Origin: Vreelandella lionensis | Lineage (GTDB): Bacteria; Pseudomonadota; Gammaproteobacteria; Pseudomonadales; Halomonadaceae | Direction of reading: 5' to 3' | Assembly (NCBI RefSeq): GCF_002087295.1 | Contig: NZ_MWVI01000074.1 | Coordinates: forward strand, 1-64,000 | Length of the DNA stretch: 64,000 bases | Shown: piece by piece, positions 19,636-29,814 of the stretch | Layout of the letters: every line of letters begins with the position of its first letter | How positions within the stretch are numbered: position 1 is the stretch's first letter | Notes under the pieces: generated by a model | Database searches by the model: none | What the model was told of the DNA's origin: nothing | What the model saw: the letters and a program-made list of their open reading frames with translations, nothing else | Program-made: the position numbers and the translations under genes

Positions 19636-19821
19636 GTAGCCTCCTTTGCTTACACCGTTAGTATAATGTTGCCCAGCCGCCAGTGTAGAACTAATCCCTA
19701 CACTTGGCTAATTAGTCACTCCATCATACGACTACCATTTTACGTAGCCGTTCCCCGATGAACGTCATAACGTTGAACGTTCACTGATGATTCACTGGGA
19801 TTTTTCATTGGAAAGGATGCC

Positions 19822-21863
19822 ATGACTCGCTATCTCTCACCTTCATTATTGTTACTCAGCACCGCTTTTGCCGCCCCCGTATGGGCACAAACTGATGCAG
19901 AAGCCGTACTGCCCACCGTAGAAGTCAGCGCACCGCGTTTAGCGCGTGAGCTTTACGCCACGCCTGCTGCGGTCTCGACGATAGAGCAAGACGCCATTGC
20001 CCAAGGCCAGCAGCGGGTGCGTTTGGATGAGTCGCTCAACCGGGTGCCGGGTGTTTTCCTGCAGAACCGCGATAATTTTGCCCAGGGGCAGCGTATTTCG
20101 ATTCGCGGCTTTGGTGCCCGTGCGCCGTTTGGGGTGCGAGGCATTACGGTGATGGTGGACGGCATTCCCTACACGCTGCCGGATGGGCAGGCCCAGCTAG
20201 ATGCGATTGATTTGGATAGCGCTGAGCGCATTGAGGTCATTCGCGGGCCGTCCTCGGTGCTCTACGGCAACGCGGCGGGTGGCGTGATCGACATTACCAC
20301 CGCCGATGGAGCGACAACCCCGGCACTCGGCTGCGCATGGGCGCCGGTAGCGATGGCTACCAGAAAATGGCGCTGCAAAATGGCGGCGTGCAGGGGGATT
20401 GGTCGCACCATATCAGCCTCACTGCGCTGAACGTAGATGGCTACCGGGAGCAGAGTTCCACCGAGAAGTATCTTCTCAATGCCAAGCTGCGCCGTGAGCT
20501 GGGCAGCGATCGGGCACTCACCGCGATTATTAACCTGCTGGATAATCCCCGCTCGGAAGACCCCGGCGCGCTCAACGCCCGCGAGGTGGCCGAAGGGCGC
20601 GACCAAGCCGCACCGAACTCGCTGGCGCTGGATGCTGGTCAAACCGTCGATCAGCAGTTGATCGGCCTGCAATACGAGGATTTGTCCGCTGGGGAGGGCG
20701 AACTGTACCTGAAAGGCTTTATCGCTCAGAGGGATTTTGAGCAACAGCTACCGTTTGTGGGCAGCAGCCGCTTGGGCTATCAGCGCGATTACATGGGCGC
20801 TAGCGCCGAATATCACCACGAGGTAACGCTAGGCAACCTGCCGCTGAATTACATCGTTGGGGTGGATGCCGCACGCCAGAAAGATGACCGCTTCCGCAAC
20901 GATGTGAATCCCCAAGGGGAGGTGGGCGAGCCGCTCGCCGATGAAACCCAAACCGCGACCTCCACTGGCGTGTTTGCCCAGGGGGATTTAGCGCTGTCGG
21001 AGCCGCTGACGCTGTCGCTGGGCGCGCGGTTTGACCGGGTGGACCTTGATGTCGACGACGATTTTGCCGCCGACGGTGACCAGAGCGGCCAGCGCACCTT
21101 CAACGAATGGAGCGGCTCTGCCGGGCTGAGTTACCGCTACCGCCCGCAGCACCAAGCGTATATCAATACCGGTACCGCCTTTGAGACGCCGACGTTCTCT
21201 GAGTTTGCCAACCCCGCTGGCGGTGGTTTCAACCCCAGCGTAGAGCCGCAAAAAGCCTGGAACCGTGAAGTGGGGCTGCGCGGTTATATCGAGCCGCTGG
21301 CGCTGGATTACGATGTAGCGCTCTTCTCCGTCCGTGTGCGCGATGAGCTGGTGCCCTACGACGAAGGCGGCCGCACGTTCTACCAGAACGCCGGGGATAC
21401 CAACCGTGATGGTGTCGAACTGGCGTTGGGGTGGCAGCTGGCCGACCAGTGGCGCTTGGACAGTGCGCTGACCCTGGCGCGCTACGAGTTCGACGAGTTT
21501 GCCACTCCTTCTGAACGCTTCGATGGCAACCGCATTCCCGGCCTGCCGGAACAAACCTGGGTGAACCAGCTAACGTGGGAGAACCTCGACGAGCGCTTCG
21601 CCACGCTAGAGACTGAATACGTCGGTGACTTGGTGGCCGATAACGCCAACGAGACGTCGGTGGATAGCTACTGGCTGGTGAACCTGCGGGTAGGCGACGG
21701 CTGGCAGCTGAGCCAACAGACTCGGCTAAGCGCTTATGTGGGCCTGCGAAATCTGCTGGATGAAGAGCACTACTCCCATGTGCGCTTGAACGGCACCTTT
21801 GGACGCTTTTACGAACCCGCCCCAGGGCGTAGCGTCTATGGTGGTGTCGAGCTGAGTTTTTAA
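19822..21863 (+). CDS. pqqU: TonB-dependent outer-membrane receptor, PqqU (YncD)-like, one frameshift
   Basis: The repaired protein of about 680 residues has a signal peptide (ending VWAQ), a plug domain (VPGVFLQNR, ISIRGFG, VDGIPYTLPDGQ, IEVIRGPSSVLYGNAAGGV) and a 22-strand barrel ending in a terminal aromatic (ELSF). The plug and barrel end (GRFYEPAPGRS) resemble E. coli PqqU/YncD, the high-affinity PQQ importer. One base is missing near 20325-20330, splitting plug from barrel. The next gene, convergent, is a PQQ-dependent dehydrogenase, which supports cofactor import. An iron-siderophore role is the main alternative; no Fur box was seen upstream. Confidence 0.75.
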
Positions 21864-22010
21864 GACAGGCGATGTTTAAGGCTGCATCAGAGTTTGATGG
21901 CTGAGCAACCCGTAGCGGGGGCCTTTCGCCATGGATGGCGAAAGTAGCGTCCATGGATGGATTTACAGCGCCCCCGCCCAGGGTTGTTCAGACAGCCCCA
22001 TACACGAAAA

Positions 22011-22029
22011 GGGCGGCCATTGGCCGCCC
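22011..22029. terminator. Bidirectional terminator between PqqU-like receptor and PQQ dehydrogenase
   Basis: An 8-bp stem (GGGCGGCC / GGCCGCCC) is flanked by AAAA on the left and TTTT on the right, and serves both convergent genes. Confidence 0.85.
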
Positions 22030-22063
22030 GTTTTCTATCTAGCTGACTCCGTAGAGCTAGCAG

Positions 22064-24643
22064 TTACTCCGGTAACGCGTAGCCAATCACGTAGTCACCC
22101 ATCTTGGTGCCAAAGGTACCGTGACCACCGGCCGTCACCACCACGTACTGGCGGCCATCGGCGCCGGTATAGGTCATCGGCGTGGCCTGACCACCGGCGG
22201 GGAAACGCGCTTTTTACAGCTCTTCACCCCTGGTGATGTCGTAGCCGCGCAGATACTGGTCCAGCGTGCCGCTCAAGAAAGAGACGCCGCCAGCGGTGGT
22301 CAGCGGGCCGCCCAGCGCGGGCACGCCCACGTTCAACCCAATCGGCAGGCCAAAGGGCATGCTGTCGCGGGTAGTACCGTTGCGATGTTTCCACACGACT
22401 TCGGCATCCTGCAGGTCAATACCGGCCACATCGCCCCAGGAGGGCGCTTGGCAGGGTAAGCCCAGCACGGAAAGCAGCGGGCCTAGTTCTACCGCATAGG
22501 GCGCGCCTTCGTTGGGCTGTAGACCCTGCTCGCTGGCGGAGCCTTGGCCCTCTTGCACTGGGTCACGGGGCACCAGCGTAGACACGAATGCGAGGTACTT
22601 CGCGCCGGTAAACAGTGCCTGGCGCTCAGGATCCACCGCAACGCCACCCCAGTTCATTACCCCCACATTACCCGGGTAGACGATGCTGCCTTCCAAGGAG
22701 GGCGGCGTGTACTGGCCTTCGTAGCGCAGCGAGCGGAACTGGATACGACACATCATCTGATCGAACGGTGACGCGCCCCACATATCCCGCTCGGTGAGCG
22801 GCGGTGGCAGCAGGTTCAGTGCCGAGCGTGGCTGCGTTTCTGCGGTCCAGTCGCCTTCGATAGCCCCTTGCGGTGCGGGCACTTCTTCGATCGGCACGAT
22901 GGGCTCGCCGGTTTCCCGGTTGAGCACGTAGAGGCTGCCCTGCTTTGTGGGCTGAATGACGGCGGGCTGGGTGCCGTTTTCCGTTGCCAAGTCGATCAGA
23001 ACCGGCTGAGCCGGGGTGTCCATATCCCACAGGTCGTGGTGAACGAACTGGTAGACCCAGGCCACTTTGCCGTCGTCCAAATTCAGCGCTACGAGCCCTG
23101 CGCTGTAGGTTTCATCGTTTTCAGAGCGGTCAGCGCCGTACTGATCCGGCGTGGCGTTGCCCATGGGCAGATACACAAGCCCCAATTCTTCATCGACGCT
23201 GATGGGTGCCCACACGTTGGGAGAGCCGCGGGTATAGGTTTCACCCTCTTCGAGTGGGGCGGTGTCGTCTGGGTTGCCACTGTCCCAGTTCCACACCAGC
23301 TCGCCGGTATGCACGTCGAAGGCACGAATCACGCCGGACGGCTCGTCGATGGAGCTGTTGTCGGTGCCGTGGCCGCCCAAAATGACCAGGTCTTCCGTCA
23401 CCGTGGCTGGAGAGGTGGAGTAGTAGCCGCCGGGGGAGAACTCGCCGATGTTATTGGTAAGATCCACTTCGCCGTTGTTGCCAAAGCTTTCGCAGCGCGC
23501 GCCGGTATCGGCATTCAGCGCAATCAGGCGGGCATCGGCAGTGGGCAAGTAGAGCCTGCGCGGGCACATTACGTCCGTGGAGCTAATCATCTCAGAAGCG
23601 TCACCTTCATCGGATGCCAGCGCCGGGCTGTCGCCGAGGCCGCTGATGAAGAGCAGGAAGGCCAGGTCCAGGTCGAACTGGCTGCCGTCATCGAACAGCA
23701 CGCGAGGAGTGGCCGCGCCGTCTTCCGCAGACGCCGTGCCATCGTTAGTGCTGCTGTCTGTATTTTCAGCGTCGTCGTTCGAGGCTTCGTCGTTAGAAGA
23801 ATCGTAGTTAGACGCATCGTAGTAGGCGAGGCCGCGGCAGGTCATGTGGGCCCAACCGGAGAAATCGTCTGCGCCCATGGTGCTGATATTGGGATCAAAC
23901 TCCCAAAGGGTTTCGCCGGTTTCCGGTGACAGCGCCATGGCACGGCTATGCGAGGTGCAGATATATAGGCTGTCGTTGACTTTCAGCGGCGTGTTCTGGT
24001 TGGTAATTTCCGGCGGAGCGTTGGGGCCGGGTTCATCGCCGGTTTGAATGCGCCACACTTCTTCCAGTTCGCCAACGTTCTCGGGCGTGATTTGGTCGCG
24101 TGACGAGTAGTGGGTGCCAGCATTGGTACCGCCGTAGGCAGGCCAGTCGTCGCCCGCGACCTGGGCCGGATTAACGTCCTCGGTGTTATTGGCGGACTCG
24201 ATGGTGCCCTCCACCGTACCGGGGTAGCTAAACTGGCTGGCAATAGCGACGATGATAGCCGCGCCAATGCTGGCCGTAAGGGCGAGGCTGCCACCGCGCG
24301 AGTTGAGCGGTTTGCGCCACCACGGCAGCAGCATGATGATGCCGATGAGACAGGGAATGGCGACCCTGGGTACCAGTTGCCACCAGTCGAGGCCTACTTC
24401 CCAAAGTGCCCAAACCAGGGTGGCCAATAGAATGAGCGCGTACAGCCAAAGTGCCGCGCCTTTTCGCAGTGCTAGCAGCAGCCCAGCAACCACCACGGCG
24501 ACCCCAGCGATCAAGTAGTAAGCGCTACCGCCTAGCATAAGCAGTTGGCCGCCGCCCACGGCAAGTGCTACGCCAACTATCGCTAGCAGCAAACCCAGCA
24601 GCAAGGCTGGCCATTTGCCGCGAGCACGTGTGTGTTCATCCAT
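22064..24643 (-). CDS. Membrane-bound PQQ-dependent dehydrogenase (glucose/quinate/shikimate family), in-frame stop near C-terminus
   Basis: Five N-terminal membrane helices (about 1-150) precede an eight-bladed periplasmic quinoprotein domain (DWPAYGGTNAGTHYSS, NVWAPISVDEELGLVYLPMG, FVHHDLWDMDTPAQP, GVMNWGGVAVD). The enzyme oxidises a sugar or cyclic acid and passes electrons to ubiquinone. The Asp/Asn/Ser-rich insert near residues 275-300 is unusual. A TAA at 22214-22216 stops the frame at 809 residues. Reading on gives 49 more residues that are clearly conserved (AGGQATPMTYTG, GDYVIGYALPE), so the true length is about 859. No pqq biosynthesis genes occur in the window. Confidence 0.82.
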
Positions 24644-24830
24644 GAGGTAAACCCCTATTTACAACGAGTTGATGCTGATTTACCAAAGAGTAAAAGCAGC
24701 GGTTCCACAACGTGCCCTAACCCATCGGCAGCGCCGATGGGTTAAAACACACATTGATTATCTATAATTTTAATAATCAATTCGCTTTTGGTCTAATACT
24801 TTGCTGGCTAATTATTTCTATCGACAAAAA

Positions 24831-24857
24831 AGCCGCGCTATTCACCATAGCGCGGCT
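24831..24857 (-). terminator. Terminator of the NADP-dependent oxidoreductase gene
   Basis: A 10-bp stem (AGCCGCGCTA / TAGCGCGGCT) is followed, in minus orientation, by a run of T (A run at 24826-24831 on the plus strand). Confidence 0.85.
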
Positions 24858-24924
24858 CAGATAGATAAGCTGGGAAAGGTGTCAGATTTAACCTAGCGTA
24901 ACCTCGTTAACAGCAGCCTGGTGC

Positions 24925-25929
24925 TTAATCAGATAGCTTCACCAGCATTTTGCCGGTATTGCCGCCTTCAAACAGCGCTAAAAAGGCGTCTGGCGTGCTT
25001 TCAAGACCTTCTTTGATCGTCTCTTTATAGTCCAGCTTGCCATCAGCGACCTGAGGAGCGACTTCATTTAAGAAGTAGCCATAGCTGGCCCAGTGGTCGG
25101 CGACAATAAAGCCCTGCATTTTGGCTTTACGTGCCACCAACTGCGACAGGTTACTTGGCCCTGGGGCTGGGGTTTCCGCATTGTAGCCATCAATCATCCC
25201 GCAGACGGCAATGCGTGCGCCTTCGTTAAGTTGGCTGAGTGCCGCTTCCAGGCAGATACCGCCTACGTTCTTAAAATAGACGTCGATGCCGTTGGGGCTG
25301 GCGAGCTTAATGGCATCGCTCAGTTCTTGAGCGCTGCGGTCACGATAGCTGACCGGTTCAACGCCTAGCGACTCCCGCCAAGCAAGCTTATGCGCAGCAC
25401 CTGCGATACCCACGACATGGCAGCCTTTTGCTTTTGCCAGCTGCACCACCAGAGACCCCACCGCGCCGCTGGCGGCACTCACCAAAACGTTATCGCCCGG
25501 CTTGCACTCGGCAATCAGGTTAAGGCCTGTCCAGGCGGTCATGCCGGGCATGCCCAGAACGCCTAGGTAGGCTTGGTCGGGCACGTTGTGATCTGGAAGA
25601 ACGGTGACACTATCTCCCGGCAGCTGTGCGATATCGCGCCAGCCGCCCATGTGGCTCACTTTATCGCCCACTTTCAAGTGGGGGTGGTTAGAGGCGATGA
25701 CTTCGCCAATCGCGCCGCCCTCCATTGGCTTTCCAAGCTGAAAGGGCGCTACGTAGGTGTGCACGCCGCTCATCCGGCCACGCATGTAGGGGTCTACCGA
25801 GAGCCAGTGATTGCGAATGCGTACTTCGCCTTCATCTAGGTCGGGAAGCTCCTGGCTCTCTAAGGAAAATAGCTCGCGCTTAGGTAGGCCGGTGGGGTGG
25901 TCGGTGAGGGTATAAAAACGAGATAGCAT
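24925..25929 (-). CDS. NADP-dependent medium-chain oxidoreductase (leukotriene B4 12-hydroxydehydrogenase/curcumin reductase-like)
   Basis: This 334-residue zinc-independent MDR enzyme reduces activated double bonds (enones) with NADPH. VDPYMRGRM, PMEGGAIGEV, the nucleotide-binding SAASGAVGSLVVQLAK and YFKNVGG are typical of the family to which E. coli CurA belongs. Start 25929 follows AGGAGG. It stands alone with its own terminator. Confidence 0.87.
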   Translation of the reverse strand: MLSRFYTLTDHPTGLPKRELFSLESQELPDLDEGEVRIRNHWLSVDPYMRGRMSGVHTYVAPFQLGKPMEGGAIGEVIASNHPHLKVGDKVSHMGGWRDIAQLPGDSVTVLPDHNVPDQAYLGVLGMPGMTAWTGLNLIAECKPGDNVLVSAASGAVGSLVVQLAKAKGCHVVGIAGAAHKLAWRESLGVEPVSYRDRSAQELSDAIKLASPNGIDVYFKNVGGICLEAALSQLNEGARIAVCGMIDGYNAETPAPGPSNLSQLVARKAKMQGFIVADHWASYGYFLNEVAPQVADGKLDYKETIKEGLESTPDAFLALFEGGNTGKMLVKLSD

Positions 25930-26025
25930 CGCTGCCTCCTGCATCAAGATGGTAAGTCACGCTCCTAGCAGGGTAGAGACCATTAGCACGCATGCAAGTT
26001 CGCGGACTTAACACGAGCATATAAA

Positions 26026-26051
26026 AAAGCGGCCCTGGGTGGGGCCGCTTT
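26026..26051 (-). terminator. Terminator of the rlpA-like gene
   Basis: A 10-bp stem (AAAGCGGCCC / GGGCCGCTTT) with a T-rich 3' end on the minus strand lies about 65 bases beyond the stop. Confidence 0.8.
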
Positions 26052-26115
26052 ACTCAGCATTTGCTGCAACGCTGATCGCTTAAGGGGTATCACACGCTTG
26101 CGGATGTGTTATCCG

Positions 26116-26508
26116 TTAATCTACCAGGGTGATCATCACAGGTGCCGTGCCTCGGCGAATCATCCCTAGTGCACGCGCTGCCCGCTTAGAGAGATCAATA
26201 ACGCGTCCTTTAACAAAGGGGCCGCGGTCATTAATCAGTACTTCCACTTCTTGCCCGGTATCCGGGCGGGTGACCAACACCTTGGTGCCAAACGGTAGGC
26301 TTGGATGCGCCGCCGTGAGTGCCTGTTGATCGAAGGGCTCGCCGCTTGCGGTGGTTGCCCCTTGGAAGCGGTCACTGTAAAACGAAGCGACCCCTTCTTG
26401 TAACTCAGTGCTTGATCCTGTTTGGTTGGCAACTGCCTGATTTGCGGTGAAAAGCAGGAGTAATGCAACCAAACAGCTCGTTCGGATAGTGCGTTTATGG
26501 GCTCCCAT
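26116..26508 (-). CDS. rlpA: RlpA-like double-psi beta-barrel protein
   Basis: The 130-residue exported protein has a signal peptide (ending AVAN) and a compact RlpA/DPBB domain. It carries GVASFYSDRFQGATTASGE, LPFGTKVLVT and the catalytic-type DRGPF motif. RlpA enzymes cleave glycan strands lacking peptides at the septum. This version has no lipobox and no C-terminal SPOR domain, so it is probably periplasmic and its division role is uncertain. Confidence 0.82.
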   Translation of the reverse strand: MGAHKRTIRTSCLVALLLLFTANQAVANQTGSSTELQEGVASFYSDRFQGATTASGEPFDQQALTAAHPSLPFGTKVLVTRPDTGQEVEVLINDRGPFVKGRVIDLSKRAARALGMIRRGTAPVMITLVD

Positions 26509-26826
26509 AGGAGTACCTCAGTGGTTCGTAAAGCGGACTCCACATTCATCGATGAGATGCCTGATAGGCGTATGGATAGTAGCTGGCGTTGCTAGAGTCA
26601 GCAAGCTTTAAGAAGATCGACGCAATTGGCCCCATAATTACGCTTTTTATTATGTGACGTTATGCCCTTTTTGTTTCAGTAAGTTATGCTGCCTCAATGA
26701 AAATGGCTAATGATGATTTTTGTGCGATGCAATATTTTTCATTAAACGCTCACTTTAACTCGCTAGGCGCCATATAATTCATTGATGCAATCACCGCATT
26801 TGTTGCCAATGATCAAGGATGCCCCT
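26509..26826 (+). promoter_or_regulatory. Intergenic region with a consensus -10 box
   Basis: This A+T-richer gap of 318 bases between divergent genes holds no convincing reading frame. A perfect TATAAT lies at 26773-26778, 49 bases before the PPC-repeat gene start, but the expected -35 position (TCACTT, 26750-26755) is poor. No other structure was recognised. Confidence 0.4.
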
Positions 26827-28284
26827 ATGGCCAAGTCTTCTACTCTTACCCTGTTGGTAGTGGCGGTGGGCGGCGTTGCCGTCGGTTACGTTGCCGCGCA
26901 AACGCTTCCAAGCCAAGCGCCTGCTGCTGAAGAGCCCAGGGTGGAAACCACCACAGCTGATATGACTACTGAGCAGGACGCCACGCCTACCGCCCTGCAG
27001 GGCTTAAACTACCTTACGCTTGGTGAGCGTACGCGTGGAGAAATCACGTCTGCAAGCGAGCTAAACGGTAAAGATGGCAGTCGATTTGAGCGCTATGGGA
27101 TTCGGTTAGATGAAGAATTCTTGGTGGAAATATCCCTGAGTGGTGCGCTTCAGGGAGTTGTTGCCCTATATGATGATCAACTACAGCTTTTAGCTAACGC
27201 GGAGACGGTTCGTCACCGCATTGAAGAGGGTGGTGACTATATTGTGGTGGTGAGCGGTACGGATGCTCACAGCTATGGCCCGTTCAGCGTTAATAGCCGC
27301 ACCATTGAACTTAGCGATGCGGACACTATGAGCGTAGGGACCCCCATCGATAGCTGGTTAGACAGCGCGGATCGTGAAGTGACCCTGTCCATTGAAGAAG
27401 CGGGCATGTACCAAATCGAAATGCGAGCCGATGATTTCGATGCCTACCTGGAGCTGGAAGGCCCTAATGGTTATTACCGTGAAGATGATGACAGCGCCGG
27501 TAATTTAAACGCCCGTATTTCAGATTTTCTCGCACCCGGCGAATATACCCTTACCGCGCGCACGGCCTTTGGCGAGGGTGGTGGGCTATTTACCCTCACG
27601 GCCGAGCCACGCGAGCTGCCAAGTGATGGCGAGTTGCGTAACGATGGAACAGTGACACCTAACGAGACGCTAAGCGGTTGGTACAGCGGCCAGGACATCA
27701 GCTATCAGTTAGAAATTGATGAAGCAGGTATGTATCAAATCGATATGAGCTCCAGCGATGTGGATGCCTACTTGGTGCTGGAAGGCCCCAACGGCTACTA
27801 CCGCGAAGATGACGATAGCGCCGGTAATTTGGATGCGCGAATCGCTGACTTTCTAGCGCCCGGCAGCTATCAACTCACAGCCCGTACCGCGTATGGCACC
27901 GACAGCGGCTTGTTTACGCTCTCCATAGAGCCGCGTGATCTACCTAACGGCGTAGAGTTACGCAATGAAGGCGCGCTAACCCCAGATGAAACGTTCAATG
28001 GTTGGTACAGTGGTGAAGCGTTAACCTACCAGCTCACTCTAGAAGAAAGCTCTCTGGTGACGCTGAGCATGAGCTCCAGTGACTTCGATACCTACTTGGA
28101 GCTTTACGGTGAAGGAGTTTCCTACAGCGATGACGACAGCGGCGGTGGTACTAATGCCCGTTTAGAACAGGCGCTGCTACCCGGTACCTATACCGGTAGC
28201 GCGCGGGGCTTTAGTGCAAGTGGCAGCGGCATGTTTGAATTGCAGGTGAGTGCTGAACCCACCGAAATGCAGCCAGATACCTAA
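26827..28284 (+). CDS. Exported protein with PPC-like tandem repeats
   Basis: The 485-residue protein has an N-terminal hydrophobic anchor (TLLVVAVGGVAVGYVAA), a Thr/Glu-rich linker, an initial beta domain and then three repeats of about 105 residues. Each repeat runs GWYSG..YQL..EEAGMYQI..DAYLELEGPNG..EDDDSAG..L.PG.Y.LTART..G..GLF.L, a bacterial pre-peptidase C-terminal (PPC)-type fold with an acidic, possibly calcium-binding, DDDS turn. The first two repeats are nearly identical in protein and DNA, so duplication is recent. No catalytic domain is attached, so adhesion or envelope binding is possible. ATG 26827 follows AAGGAT. Confidence 0.7.
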   Translation: MAKSSTLTLLVVAVGGVAVGYVAAQTLPSQAPAAEEPRVETTTADMTTEQDATPTALQGLNYLTLGERTRGEITSASELNGKDGSRFERYGIRLDEEFLVEISLSGALQGVVALYDDQLQLLANAETVRHRIEEGGDYIVVVSGTDAHSYGPFSVNSRTIELSDADTMSVGTPIDSWLDSADREVTLSIEEAGMYQIEMRADDFDAYLELEGPNGYYREDDDSAGNLNARISDFLAPGEYTLTARTAFGEGGGLFTLTAEPRELPSDGELRNDGTVTPNETLSGWYSGQDISYQLEIDEAGMYQIDMSSSDVDAYLVLEGPNGYYREDDDSAGNLDARIADFLAPGSYQLTARTAYGTDSGLFTLSIEPRDLPNGVELRNEGALTPDETFNGWYSGEALTYQLTLEESSLVTLSMSSSDFDTYLELYGEGVSYSDDDSGGGTNARLEQALLPGTYTGSARGFSASGSGMFELQVSAEPTEMQPDT

Positions 28285-28317
28285 ACGTAAAGCTCATTCT
28301 TTCACGCTTCATACCAG

Positions 28318-28341
28318 CGCCCTTGCGTAACCGCAGGGGCG
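28318..28341 (+). terminator. Terminator of the PPC-repeat gene
   Basis: A 10-bp stem (CGCCCTTGCG / CGCAGGGGCG, one G-U pair) with a TAAC loop is followed within seven bases by TTTT. Confidence 0.65.
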
Positions 28342-28401
28342 TTGCCGTTTTACTATGATCAACTAGCCTAATAAGGGTGAGTGATCCACAAGGAGGTTAT
28401 T

Positions 28402-29199
28402 ATGCCGCGCTTTTTCAGAACGTTAGGAGTGGGTCTATCACTCGTAGGGATATTACTGTTGGGCGGCTGCTTAGCCGCTGATACATCATCCTCTAAGCCG
28501 CTCACACTGGCATCCCTGGCCGTTGAAAAGCAGTATGTTGCACCTGACTGCCAAGGTGAGCAGTGCACAACAGTGACGATCTCTGCACTAGAGTTTCCTC
28601 AATCACCGGCGTTAAGCGAAGCGCTACAAACCCGCTTGCTGACGCTGGGAATGTCGATCAGTGAAGAGGCCGCCCAGCCTGCTGAAAGCTGGGAAGGTTA
28701 TGCAGAGCGTTTTTTCGCGCTCGCTGAAGAGGATAACCGTACAGCGCCAGGCAACATGACCAGTGAAGCGCTGTTGGAAGCGACGATTCACGCGCGTCAC
28801 TACGACCTCTTAGTGGTCGAGCTGAATAGCTATGTCTACCACGCAGGCCAAGCCCATGGGCTACCTCTGACGGAATACATGGTCATTGACGAGCGGGAGC
28901 GGCGCGTAGTTGAAGCGGATGAGATGCTGCTAGACGGCCAGGAGGCGGCATTCGATGCACTGCTGGTACAGGCACATCAGCGCTGGATAGGTGAGATGGG
29001 CTTCGATGATCAGTTTACTGCCAACTGGCCGCTTAGCCAGAGCCACAATATTGCCCCGCTGGAAAATAGTTGGGAAGTTACCTACAACGTTTATGAGATA
29101 GCCCCTTATGCCGTTGGTCAGCCCACGCTCACCATTCCACTTGAAGCGTTAGAGGGCGTCGCCAAACCGCGCTACTTGGGACGGGGAGGTGATGAGTAG
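28402..29199 (+). CDS. DUF3298/RsiV-like lipoprotein
   Basis: This 265-residue lipoprotein has a signal peptide ending in the lipobox LLGGC. The DUF3298-type domain has the landmarks LVVELNSYVYHAGQAHG and the C-terminal IAPYAVGQPTLTIPLEAL. In Bacillus the domain is in RsiV, a lysozyme-binding anti-sigma factor. Gram-negative relatives such as this one lack the cytoplasmic sigma-binding part and are of unknown function. ATG 28402 follows AAGGAGG. A terminator lies 58 bases downstream. Confidence 0.8.
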   Translation: MPRFFRTLGVGLSLVGILLLGGCLAADTSSSKPLTLASLAVEKQYVAPDCQGEQCTTVTISALEFPQSPALSEALQTRLLTLGMSISEEAAQPAESWEGYAERFFALAEEDNRTAPGNMTSEALLEATIHARHYDLLVVELNSYVYHAGQAHGLPLTEYMVIDERERRVVEADEMLLDGQEAAFDALLVQAHQRWIGEMGFDDQFTANWPLSQSHNIAPLENSWEVTYNVYEIAPYAVGQPTLTIPLEALEGVAKPRYLGRGGDE

Positions 29200-29230
29200 A
29201 TAGGGGGCGCCGCGCGTAAGTGCCCTAAAC

Positions 29231-29260
29231 CAGCTATGTTTAAACTAGCTATGTTTAAAC
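29231..29260. repeat. 15-bp tandem repeat, two copies plus partial ends
   Basis: The unit CAGCTATGTTTAAAC is repeated once with one base change (TAGCTATGTTTAAAC) and flanked by partial units (TAAAC before, CAGCTC after). The last partial unit forms the left arm of the terminator beyond the DUF3298 gene. Confidence 0.8.
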
Positions 29261-29297
29261 CAGCTCACCGAAACGCCATCATGGGTGAGCTGGTTTT
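29257..29297 (+). terminator. Terminator after the DUF3298 lipoprotein gene
   Basis: A 13-bp perfect stem (AAACCAGCTCACC / GGTGAGCTGGTTT) with a 14-base loop ends in TTTT. It argues against an upstream start for the NUDIX gene. Confidence 0.75.
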
Positions 29298-29325
29298 ATC
29301 TATCACTAATAGGCATGGATCGCTT

Positions 29326-29814
29326 ATGACACCTAACAATGCAGTACGTCGGCTAGTAAGCCTGCTGGCGGTTGACCCTGAAGGCCGCCTGCTGTTGAAA
29401 CGTTACGACTCGCCTACTCACTCCGCCCAGTGGTTACCCTTAGGGGGCGAGTTGTTAAGCGATGAAGATTATCCCGCAGCGGCAATGCGCTTGTTACACG
29501 AAGAAGCCGAGCTAAGCTGTCCCCTTGGGCCGTTACTGAGGCAACGTGACCTCACTGAACAGTCAGACTACTCAGTAGAAGAGCGCTTTTTCCTAGTACG
29601 TTGCCCTAGCGTTCAAGACAGTGATCAAAAGGGCACTCAGGGGGAGCTTTTGCTAACGGCAGCCAGCGGCGCTGAGCCTCTTTATCAGTGGTGGCCGCTG
29701 GCCGAGATGCAGTGCACCGATTCAGAAGAGTTTTCCCCCTCTTGGCTACCTGAGCTACTGGCCAGTGTGCTATTTAGCGAAATGATGATGCCGACCTCAA
29801 CGGCTCGCCTTTAA
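29326..29814 (+). CDS. NUDIX-domain protein with degenerate Nudix box
   Basis: The 162-residue protein has a NUDIX fold (LLAVDPEGRLLLKRYD, WLPLGGELLSDED). The box keeps GX5E and the metal-binding EE pair (LLHEEAEL). The first Glu of REUXEE is Leu and the conserved Gly after EE is Glu, so hydrolase activity is uncertain. I start at 29326 because the upstream in-frame ATGs lie within a terminator. The 3' end overlaps the convergent transporter gene by 18 bases. Confidence 0.65.
   Translation: MTPNNAVRRLVSLLAVDPEGRLLLKRYDSPTHSAQWLPLGGELLSDEDYPAAAMRLLHEEAELSCPLGPLLRQRDLTEQSDYSVEERFFLVRCPSVQDSDQKGTQGELLLTAASGAEPLYQWWPLAEMQCTDSEEFSPSWLPELLASVLFSEMMMPTSTARL

Noticed and set aside
22868-23929. 353-codon open frame antisense to the PQQ dehydrogenase
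   Set aside because: It has no domain signal, no ribosome site and lies wholly within a well-conserved gene on the other strand; high G+C makes such frames common.
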